A DNA stretch of 16,367 bases. It comes from Chlamydiales bacterium (GTDB lineage: Bacteria; Chlamydiota; Chlamydiia; Chlamydiales; FEN-1388). A program made the translations under genes and the position numbers. The stretch spans positions 1-16,367 of the forward strand of contig JAJFUY010000227.1 of assembly GCA_021372185.1 (NCBI GenBank), in the 5' to 3' direction. Below, piece after piece: positions 1 through 6,162 of this stretch. The notes beneath the pieces are model-generated. The model saw only the letters and a program-made list of their open reading frames with translations. It was not told the DNA's origin and ran no database searches. The first letter of the stretch is position 1. Every line of letters begins with the position of its first letter.

Positions 1-83
1 AAACCACGATTCAACGCAAAATCGCAAAGATCCAAAAACGCAAAAAAAAACAAAAAATTAAACTGTCTAATTATAGGTGGGCG

Positions 84-110
84 TTGAGAGGTTATAGCAC
101 CTGTTATATT
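84..110 (+). promoter_or_regulatory. Possible sigma70-type promoter for rlmK-prfC
   Basis: A TTGAGA hexamer (84-89) resembles a -35 box. TATATT (105-110), preceded by TGT like an extended -10, follows after 15 bases; TATTTA at 107-112 gives the more usual 17-base gap but matches less well. It lies about 45 bases upstream of the start codon. The rest of the first 152 bases is AT-rich and holds no gene that I can see. Weak call based on motif resemblance only. Confidence 0.3.
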
Positions 111-152
111 TAATTGTTTTTTAGTTGAAATCCTGCTAATCTTGCTAGCATC

Positions 153-1127
153 ATGACTTTCTTATTACCTGAAATTGCCAACGGTGAGGATAAATCCTCT
201 GCTTTTATAAACTGCATGCGAAATAGCTATCGCCATGTACGTAAATGGGCAAAACGAACGAATACAAATTGTTTTAGGCTGTATGACCGCCAGCTCTATC
301 ACTACCCACTTGCCATTGATTATTATGACGGGCGCTACTCTGTGCACTATTTTGCCCAAGACTATGCAAGTGACGAGGTGCCAGATGCTCTTGCAGACGA
401 GGTAGAACAGGCGCTTATTTCCACTTTTAAGGCAGATCCTGAACAAATTTTTTGGCGCTCGCGGATTCGTCGCAAAAAATATGAGCAGTATGAAAAGAAA
501 GATGTAACTAAAGAGTTTTTTACTGTTTTAGAATATGGCGTCAAATTCAAGGTAAATCTTATTGACTATCTTGATACGGGCCTCTTTATGGACCACCGTG
601 AAACGCGCCAGCTTGTGGCCAAAGAGGCAAATGGTAAGCGCGTGCTTAACCTCTTTTCGTACACTGGGTCATTTAGCGTGCAGGCGGCGGTGCATGGTGC
701 CTCGTTTACCAAAAGTGTAGATATGTCAAATACCTACTCAGAGTGGGCGCGCGACAATTTTAACTTAAATGGCCAAACCCCAAAAGCAAACGAAGTAATA
801 CGAGCTGACTGCCTCAAATTTTTGGACGAAGAAATAAAGGCTCGAGAGCGATATCACATTATTGTCATAGACCCTCCGACCATATCACGTTCTAAAAAAA
901 TGGATCAGATGTTTGATATCCAGCATGATTATATTTTTCTGCTCACAAAGTCTTTACGTCTCTTGCATCCGGGAGGCGTTATATTTTTCAGTACTAACTC
1001 GCGCAAATTCATATTTGATGATACACTCTTTACGAGTGTCGAAATATCTAAAAAAACGCTTCCAGTAGATTTTAGCGATCCAAAAATTCATCGCTGCTGG
1101 AAAGTAACTCACCCACCACAAATTTGA
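153..1127 (+). CDS. rlmK: Stand-alone RlmK-type 23S rRNA (guanine-N7) methyltransferase
   Basis: The 324-residue protein aligns by eye with the C-terminal RlmK half of E. coli RlmKL, which makes m7G2069 in 23S rRNA. An N-terminal PUA-like/RlmI-like part (about 15-125) includes RNSYRHVRKWA and the line YGVKFKVNLIDYLDTGLFMDHR reads as in that family (128-149). The Rossmann SAM site follows: motif I VLNLFSYTGSF (164-174), acidic residue D190 in SVDMS, and catalytic-region motif IDPPT (239-243). The N-terminal RlmL (m2G2445) half is absent, so this is a single-function enzyme rather than the gammaproteobacterial fusion. The start at 153 has no strong Shine-Dalgarno. The stop lies 8 bases before the prfC ATG, suggesting co-transcription of two translation-related genes. 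RlmI or another rRNA methyltransferase of the same superfamily is the main alternative, but the NLFSYTGS/IDPPT block favours RlmK. Confidence 0.85.
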   Translation: MTFLLPEIANGEDKSSAFINCMRNSYRHVRKWAKRTNTNCFRLYDRQLYHYPLAIDYYDGRYSVHYFAQDYASDEVPDALADEVEQALISTFKADPEQIFWRSRIRRKKYEQYEKKDVTKEFFTVLEYGVKFKVNLIDYLDTGLFMDHRETRQLVAKEANGKRVLNLFSYTGSFSVQAAVHGASFTKSVDMSNTYSEWARDNFNLNGQTPKANEVIRADCLKFLDEEIKARERYHIIVIDPPTISRSKKMDQMFDIQHDYIFLLTKSLRLLHPGGVIFFSTNSRKFIFDDTLFTSVEISKKTLPVDFSDPKIHRCWKVTHPPQI

Positions 1128-1135
1128 TACTATTT

Positions 1136-2731
1136 ATGCAATCTAACGATAACCTTCAAGAAGCCTGTAGAATACGCCGCACCTTTGCTATTATCAGCCA
1201 CCCAGATGCCGGTAAAACCACCCTTACAGAAAAGCTGCTGTTATACTCCGGCATGATTCACACAGCAGGTGTTGTAAGAGCTAGAAAAGGCCGTAAAGCT
1301 GCAGCTAGCGACTGGATGGCTATGGAGCAAGAGCGTGGAATTTCTATTACAGCATCAGCCATGCAGTTTACCTACAAAGACACTGTCATCAACGTATTAG
1401 ATACTCCCGGTCACGAAGACTTTTCTGAAGATACCTATAGAACACTTACAGCTGCCGACTGCGCTATCATGGTAATTGATGCAGCAAAAGGTGTTGAAAA
1501 GCAAACCAGAAAGCTCTTTGAAGTCTGCCAAATAAGAAAAACACCCGTACTTACCTTTATCAACAAGATGGACATGCCCGGCCACGAGCCGCTTGATTTG
1601 ATGCATGAGGTAGAAAGTGTATTAGGCATTCACTCTTACGCCATGAACTGGCCTATAGGCCAAGCAAAAGACTTTAAAGGCGTCTATGACCGCATGAATA
1701 ATGAGTGCCTCTTTTTTCATAAGGCATCAACCGGTGGTGCCCAAAAAGCAGAAATTACCCGCGCACCTTTAGATAGTCCTCTTGCCTTAGAAATGATGGG
1801 AACTGACGCTGTAGCTAAGCTCAAAGAAGACTTAGAGCTTTTAGAGATGGCTGGAAACGCCTTTTCTCATGAAGACTTTTTAGCAGGTAAAGTGACTCCT
1901 GTGTTTTTTGCGTCGGCTTTAACTAATTTTGGTATTGAGCCGTTCTTTGATGCCTTTATCCATTTAGCCCCATCACCCCAAGCGCGCGTTGTAGATGGCT
2001 TAGATGGAAAAGAAATGACCATTGACCCTGTCACAACCCCATTTAGCGGTTATGTATTTAAGCTGCAGGCAAACATGGATAGACGTCACCGCGACAGCAT
2101 GGCATTTTTACGTATCTGCTCTGGTAGGTTTGAGCGCGACCTTACAGTAAAACACCACCGCCTAGATCGCGAGATCCGCCTTTCACGCCCGCACGGTATG
2201 GTAGCAGGGGAGCGTACAACTTTAGATTATGCCTATCCAGGTGATGTTATAGGCGTTATTAACCCAGGTCTTTTTGCAATTGGTGATACACTTTCACTTT
2301 CTGGCGGTTTTACTTTTAAGCCCTTACCACAGTTTCAGCCAGAAATTTTTGCACAAGTAACCCCACAAGATGTTGGCAAGCGTAAAGCCTTTGATAAAGG
2401 CGTACTTCAGCTCACAAGTGAAGGCGCCATTCAGCTCCTGCGCCCGTATGATGATTTAAGCGCCCCTATTTTTGGCGCTGTAGGCCAGTTGCAGTTTGAA
2501 GTAATGCAGTATCGTCTAAAAGATGAATATGGCGTAGAAACCTCCATCACCCCCATGCCTTACAGCACAAGCGCCTGGGTAATTGGAGACCTTGCCACCT
2601 TCAAAAAACCCACAAATGCCCTTCTTGCGCAAGACAGGCAATCCCGCCCAGTAGTGCTGTTTTCTAGTGCCTGGGAAAAGCAATACGCCATGAAGCAAAA
2701 CCCAGACCACCAGCTTCTTGACATCCTCTAA
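1136..2731 (+). CDS. prfC: Peptide chain release factor 3 (GTPase)
   Basis: RF3 is a ribosome-bound translational GTPase that recycles RF1/RF2 after peptide release. With the ATG at 1136 the protein has 531 residues, close to E. coli RF3 (529). All G motifs are intact: G1 SHPDAGKTT (21-29), the switch I RGISIT stretch (67-72), G3 DTPGH (89-93) followed by EDFSEDTYRTLT, G4 NKMD (143-146) and G5 SAL (260-262). The lines ITPVFFASALTNFG and SGYVFKLQANMDRRHRDSMAF-type sequence are typical of RF3 rather than EF-G. A TTG at 1124 overlapping the rlmK stop is an alternative start adding four residues; I prefer the ATG because E. coli RF3 begins at about the same distance from the P-loop. The stop codon TAA (2729-2731) overlaps the stop of the convergent gene. 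Confidence 0.96.
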   Translation: MQSNDNLQEACRIRRTFAIISHPDAGKTTLTEKLLLYSGMIHTAGVVRARKGRKAAASDWMAMEQERGISITASAMQFTYKDTVINVLDTPGHEDFSEDTYRTLTAADCAIMVIDAAKGVEKQTRKLFEVCQIRKTPVLTFINKMDMPGHEPLDLMHEVESVLGIHSYAMNWPIGQAKDFKGVYDRMNNECLFFHKASTGGAQKAEITRAPLDSPLALEMMGTDAVAKLKEDLELLEMAGNAFSHEDFLAGKVTPVFFASALTNFGIEPFFDAFIHLAPSPQARVVDGLDGKEMTIDPVTTPFSGYVFKLQANMDRRHRDSMAFLRICSGRFERDLTVKHHRLDREIRLSRPHGMVAGERTTLDYAYPGDVIGVINPGLFAIGDTLSLSGGFTFKPLPQFQPEIFAQVTPQDVGKRKAFDKGVLQLTSEGAIQLLRPYDDLSAPIFGAVGQLQFEVMQYRLKDEYGVETSITPMPYSTSAWVIGDLATFKKPTNALLAQDRQSRPVVLFSSAWEKQYAMKQNPDHQLLDIL

Positions 2732-3057
2732 ACTATCAATTTGCTGGTCTCTGATACTTGTTGATCGGGAGGATTATTGCAATAACAGCTCCAAGCAATA
2801 GCAGCTGTTATACCTGAAGCTGCAGTTGCCCCCAGTATGATAAACCCTTCTCCGAGGAGATTTGTATCATAGGTAAATGCTGAGGTGTAGATATCATAAC
2901 TACCCCAAACAGCACCAGCAACAGCTAGTGAGGTAAAAACAGAGCCCACAGCGGCACTTACCTTTTGGGTCGTTGAGTATGGGACATCGTTTTCTTCTCC
3001 GGCAGCATGCCACGATTTAGTAATTGTTGACTCTTTTTGTACTCTACAGCAGCCCAT
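2728..3057 (-). CDS. Small hypothetical two-helix membrane protein with an MGCC N-terminus
   Basis: I do not recognise this 109-residue protein. The start is set at 3057 because AGGAG (minus strand) lies 7 bases before that ATG; longer in-frame ATGs at 3072 and 3087 have no such site. Two hydrophobic stretches, about residues 33-52 and 70-92, should span the membrane and are separated by a short polar loop (SYDIYTSAFTYDTN). Both ends look soluble; the C-terminal part begins CYCNNPP. The N-terminus MGCCRVQK has a Gly2 followed by two cysteines, which resembles eukaryotic myristoylation/palmitoylation motifs, though a Ser/Thr at position 6 is missing. The gene is convergent with prfC, the stop codons overlapping by two bases, so no terminator fits between them. 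Function unknown. Confidence 0.6.
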   Translation of the reverse strand: MGCCRVQKESTITKSWHAAGEENDVPYSTTQKVSAAVGSVFTSLAVAGAVWGSYDIYTSAFTYDTNLLGEGFIILGATAASGITAAIAWSCYCNNPPDQQVSETSKLIV

Positions 3058-3195
3058 ACGTGATCTCCTCATCGAAAAAAATAGCATCGTAATATAATAC
3101 GGTAGCGATAAATGTTCTAGCGAATAGTAATTCTTCTAGACAAGCTTTGAAGTCATCAGGTACAAGGGCGAGAATATAAAGATGTTGAGGATCTC

Positions 3196-3795
3196 ATGGC
3201 CCATCCTGTTGCTTTTGATGCAACGCACCATAATCAGGAAGTAGAAAACAAAACGCTCTTTGGGTTTTGGGTCTACATTATGACTGACTGCGTGCTGTTT
3301 GCCACGCTCTTTGCAACCTATGCGGTACTTTGCAATAACACCTTTGGTGGCAGCCCAGGGCGTGAATTGTTTTCTATGCGCGAGGTACTTACTGAAACGC
3401 TGATTCTTCTTACAAGTAGCTTTACCTGCGGGCTTATTATGCTAGCGGCTCACGCTAAGCAAAAAGCAAAAGTGCTTTTTTGGATAGCTGTTACCATGAT
3501 TTTAGGCTTTAGCTTTTTGGGTATTGAGCTTAAAGAGTTTTATCATCTCTGCCAAGAGGGCAATAGCTGGCGTCGTAGCGGGTTTCTTACCTCATTTTTT
3601 ACCCTTGTAGGCACTCACGGGGCACATATTACCTTTGGGTTGTTGTGGGCGGCCATATTAGGTTGGCAGGTATTTACTCGTGGCATCGCACACAATACCC
3701 TTCGACGTTTAGGCTGTTTTAGCCTCTTTTGGCACTTTTTGGATATTGTCTGGATCTTCATTTTTACCATCGTCTATCTCATGGGGGCAATATGA
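3196..3795 (+). CDS. cyoC: Cytochrome bo3 ubiquinol oxidase subunit III
   Basis: CyoC is the third, integral-membrane subunit of the haem-copper quinol oxidase that reduces O2 and pumps protons. The 199-residue product matches E. coli CyoC (204 aa) along its length: FGFWVYIMTDCVLFATLFATYAV near residue 22, a GTHGAHITFGLLW helix near 136, and the C-terminal LFWHFLDIVWIFIFTIVYLMG block. Five hydrophobic helices are visible, as expected. GAGG lies five bases before the ATG. The stop overlaps the cyoD start (ATGA, 3792-3795), implying translational coupling. Unusually, cyoA and cyoB are not upstream; the 138 bases before this gene contain no part of them. A related aa3-type subunit III is less likely because cyoD and cyoE follow directly. 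Confidence 0.95.
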   Translation: MAHPVAFDATHHNQEVENKTLFGFWVYIMTDCVLFATLFATYAVLCNNTFGGSPGRELFSMREVLTETLILLTSSFTCGLIMLAAHAKQKAKVLFWIAVTMILGFSFLGIELKEFYHLCQEGNSWRRSGFLTSFFTLVGTHGAHITFGLLWAAILGWQVFTRGIAHNTLRRLGCFSLFWHFLDIVWIFIFTIVYLMGAI

Positions 3796-4145
3796 CAGCT
3801 CATTCAGATCAAGGCCACGGCTCTTTATCGTCATACATCATTGGCTTTATCATTTCGATTGCATTAACGCTCATTGCTTACTATGTAGTGGTAGAAAAGG
3901 TGCTTTCACCCGGCTATGCTATTGGTGCTGTAGTAACTTTGGCGGCTTTACAGCTACTCGTGCAGCTGTTATTTTTTCTGCATATGGGAAGTGAATCACG
4001 ACCTCGCTGGAATTTACTGCTCCTTCTGTTTATGATTTTAGTGCTTGTCATTATTGTGTGGGGATCACTTTGGATTATGGATAATCTCAATACCAACGTG
4101 ATGCCTGTAATGGATATGAAAGAGGCGTTGCATCATCAAGCATGA
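3792..4145 (+). CDS. cyoD: Cytochrome bo3 ubiquinol oxidase subunit IV
   Basis: CyoD is the small subunit IV of the bo3 quinol oxidase, thought to assist CuB binding and assembly. The start is ATG 3792 (MTAHSDQGHGSLSSY), which gives 117 residues and an ATGA overlap with cyoC; the open frame extends 63 bases further upstream inside cyoC, but those residues do not look like CyoD. Three transmembrane helices are visible at about 13-34, 45-66 and 76-97. The segment QLLFFLHMG and the line WGSLWIMDNLN match the family (E. coli HLVCFLHM and GSIWIMWNLN). His-containing N-terminus is also typical. The C-terminal tail is somewhat longer than in the 109-residue E. coli protein. It is coupled to cyoE by a second ATGA overlap (4142-4145). 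Confidence 0.93.
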   Translation: MTAHSDQGHGSLSSYIIGFIISIALTLIAYYVVVEKVLSPGYAIGAVVTLAALQLLVQLLFFLHMGSESRPRWNLLLLLFMILVLVIIVWGSLWIMDNLNTNVMPVMDMKEALHHQA

Positions 4146-5005
4146 ATAAGACAACGCTTTTAAAAGAATACTGGACCCTCACCAAGCCTGGAATCATCTT
4201 TGGCAATGCTGTTACGGCCATTGCCGGTTTTGCACTAGCTTCTAAGGGTAATATTAATGTGATTTTATTTTTGGCGATGCTGCTGGGTTTATCACTTGTT
4301 ATAGCATCAGCTTGTGTCTGGAATAACTACTTTGACCGCGCCATGGATGAAAAAATGGCAAGAACCAAAAATCGCGCCCTTGTAAAAGGGGTGATATCTA
4401 TAGAGAACGCTCTTTTGTTTGGGATGATACTAGGCCTAGTAGGCTTGAGCGTATTATTTATCTTCACAAACGTCCTTACTGTAGCCATGGCCGCCTGCGG
4501 ATTTTTCACCTATGTGGTGCTTTATGGCTATTCAAAATACAAAACAAGCTTTGGCACGGTTATAGGCAGTATTTCTGGTGCCATTCCACCTGTTGTAGGC
4601 TATACAGCAGTAAGTAATTGCATAGACCTTGGCGCACTTATCCTTTTTTCTATCGTAGTGGCATGGCAGATGCCGCACTTTTACGCTATTGCCATGTTTC
4701 GCCTAGATGATTACTCAAAAGCCTCAATTCCTGTGCTGCCAGTATCATCAGGCATGCTGACCGCCAAAGTGCACTCTCTACTATGGGTACTAGCCTTTGG
4801 AGCCGCATCTATGCTCCTTACGTTTACGGGCTACACCGGCTACACCTATTTAGCGGTAACAACAGTTCTAAGTAGAGCCTGGCTCACACTAAGCCTAAAA
4901 GGCTTCACCACCACTAACGACCAAGTTTGGGCCCGCAAAATGTTCATGCTTTCCCTCTTCATCATCATGGCTCAAGCAATCACCATCTGCCTTGATTGTA
5001 GATAA
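4142..5005 (+). CDS. cyoE: Protoheme IX farnesyltransferase (heme O synthase)
   Basis: CyoE (CtaB) farnesylates haem B to haem O for the oxidase. The 287-residue protein is a UbiA-superfamily prenyltransferase with about nine transmembrane helices. The first prenyl-diphosphate/Mg site reads NNYFDRAMDEKMARTKNR (61-78) with N61, D65 and D69. The conserved YGYSKYKT (128-135), IGSISGAIPP (141-150) and WQMPHFYAIAMFR (175-187) blocks follow, then DDYSKASIPVLP (189-200), which identify heme O synthase rather than UbiA or chlorophyll synthases. The length is normal (E. coli CyoE has 296). Last gene of a tightly overlapping cyoCDE transcript. The long palindrome at 5040-5239 starts 34 bases after its stop and would fold in the transcript's 3' end. 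Confidence 0.96.
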   Translation: MNKTTLLKEYWTLTKPGIIFGNAVTAIAGFALASKGNINVILFLAMLLGLSLVIASACVWNNYFDRAMDEKMARTKNRALVKGVISIENALLFGMILGLVGLSVLFIFTNVLTVAMAACGFFTYVVLYGYSKYKTSFGTVIGSISGAIPPVVGYTAVSNCIDLGALILFSIVVAWQMPHFYAIAMFRLDDYSKASIPVLPVSSGMLTAKVHSLLWVLAFGAASMLLTFTGYTGYTYLAVTTVLSRAWLTLSLKGFTTTNDQVWARKMFMLSLFIIMAQAITICLDCR

Positions 5006-5039
5006 ACCCTGCCTAATTCTTTTTTGATGTTTTGTATTA

Positions 5040-5239
5040 GAGTCCTTTAGGACGACTGAACGAAGCCCACCGTGACCGCAGGGAACGGTGGGAATAGTAT
5101 GTAAAGAAAATAGAGCCCGGTTTAGGGCGATTGAATCACGAGATTGAATCGCCCTAAACCGGGCTCCATTTTCTTCTGTATCTTTTCCCACCGTTCCCTA
5201 CGGTCACGGTGGGCTTCGTTCAATCGTCCTAAAGGACTC
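5040..5239. repeat. Nested palindromic element, copy 1 (GC-rich family)
   Basis: A 200-base element built as inverted repeats inside inverted repeats. The outer arms, 5040-5093 and 5186-5239, pair at 52 of 54 positions. Each arm contains its own hairpins: GTCCTTTAGGAC near the tip, and CCCACCGT ... ACGGTGGG with an 11-base loop. Between the arms sits a second hairpin at 5113-5166, with 25-base arms (one mismatch) and a 4-base loop ACGA; its arm starts GAGCCCGGTTTAGGGCGATT. The arm tips of the outer and inner hairpins look related (GAG-YCC-...-AGGRC-GAYTGAA), so the element seems to have grown from inverted copies of one unit. It fills the gap between the convergent cyoE and the 163-aa gene. 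Open frames across it (for example ...GARFRAIQS...) come from the repeat and are not credible genes. Confidence 0.9.
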
Positions 5240-5262
5240 CCAAACCATCAATATGGTTTTTA

Positions 5263-5754
5263 CTAAAACAATTTGGTTTTTTCTTGAAAACGGTGGCCTA
5301 TTATGGGGAGGTAGCTGGCTAATTTGCGGACTGTGGGCATAATTGGGGGATAGGGTTTATTAGAGACAGCTTTGATTGCGGATAATGTTAGGGCGCTAAT
5401 GGCGGTAACTGCTGCAACGGATGAATATTCCTGAGGATTGCCTTCAGTCAGAATAAAGAACGTTCCACCAAGGATACAAGCAGAAGTTACCAAGGGAACA
5501 AAGCGACGCACCACTGAATTTTCAACTTTGATTCGATTTTCGGCAAATTGCTCAATTACTCCGAGGGCAAAAGCTGAAAGAACAAATTTACCTTCCACGC
5601 TCTCTATGAACGTCTCGCAGTAAGCCGGAACAGCAGACCAAATTGCTCCGTTGATAAGCATTTGTTCAGCTTCGGTTGAGTTATTACCGTCGCGTGTAAA
5701 AGGATTATAGTTTGCAAAAAAGCCTATTAAGCCAGAATCTTTGAATGGTTCCAT
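5263..5754 (-). CDS. Hypothetical small membrane protein between two palindromic elements
   Basis: I do not recognise this 163-residue protein. Two strongly hydrophobic stretches at about residues 85-103 (FVPLVTSACILGGTFFILT) and 111-130 (SSVAAVTAISALTLSAIKAV) look like a helical hairpin in the membrane; another moderately hydrophobic segment lies near 57-69. The N-terminus has no signal peptide and the C-terminal tail is basic. The Shine-Dalgarno region before ATG 5754 is weak (AAAGA). The gene ends 24 bases from the palindrome at 5040-5239 and starts 69 bases from the one at 5823-6149, so it is isolated between repeats and could have arrived with them. The composition and length resemble the other small two-helix protein at 2728-3057, but I see no clear sequence similarity. 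Translation of this frame is likely but not proven. Confidence 0.5.
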   Translation of the reverse strand: MEPFKDSGLIGFFANYNPFTRDGNNSTEAEQMLINGAIWSAVPAYCETFIESVEGKFVLSAFALGVIEQFAENRIKVENSVVRRFVPLVTSACILGGTFFILTEGNPQEYSSVAAVTAISALTLSAIKAVSNKPYPPIMPTVRKLASYLPIIGHRFQEKTKLF

Positions 5755-5822
5755 ATTATCTTTATTTAAATTTTTCGGAGAAAATATAATCTATTTCTCT
5801 TACAAATTCGTCAAGATAATTG

Positions 5823-6149
5823 TGCCCCAATTATAATTTGGGCATCTCGAGTTTGGACATTTGGCCGAAGGCCTTTGGAGTGCGGTAATTTTTTACCGCT
5901 CTTAATTTTTGATTAGGCACTTTATCTTCGATAGCCTCCAAAACATACAATAGCCCTACACTATTACACAAATGGGTTAGCTAAAGTATTGAACGTTTGT
6001 GTAAGTTGTGGAAGTTATTGTTAAATCGGTGTGTGGTCGAAAATTAATAGCGGTAAAAAATTACCGCACTCCAGAAGCTTCGCTAGTAGTTATGGTATTG
6101 TAATTCAAATGCCCAAACACGAGATGCCCCAATTATTATAATTGGGGCA
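5823..6149. repeat. Nested palindromic element of a second, AT-rich family
   Basis: A long imperfect palindrome of 327 bases. Its ends carry TGCCCCAATTAT..., and the right end is itself a hairpin with 12-base perfect arms and a 3-base loop (6124-6150). Moving inward, TCTCGAGTTTGGACATTTG on the left pairs with the complement of CAAATGCCCAAACACGAGA on the right. Then GGAGTGCGGTAA-TTTT-TTACCGC (5877-5899) faces its inverted partner near 6049-6072, each being a 7-base hairpin. At the centre TTACACAAA (5964-5972) pairs with TTTGTGTAA (5996-6004). Sequence differs from the 5040/15519 family, but the design (hairpins stacked in both arms of a larger inverted repeat) is the same. It fills the 408-base gap between the 163-aa gene and the sulfatase stop; I see no gene in it. 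Confidence 0.88.
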
Positions 6150-6162
6150 TAAAGGCTTTTGA

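Noticed and set aside
3093..3098. TATAAT before cyoC as its promoter
   Set aside because: No acceptable -35 lies 16-18 bases upstream and it is about 100 bases from the gene; it overlaps the upstream region of the opposing small gene.
3729..3791. A longer cyoD start inside cyoC
   Set aside because: The extra 21 residues do not resemble CyoD, while the ATG at 3792 gives the expected N-terminus and an ATGA overlap.
5242..5260. AAACCAT-CAAT-ATGGTTTTT as a terminator for cyoCDE
   Set aside because: The stem is only 7 bases and AT-rich, and it lies after the far stronger palindrome; I would not call it without transcript data.
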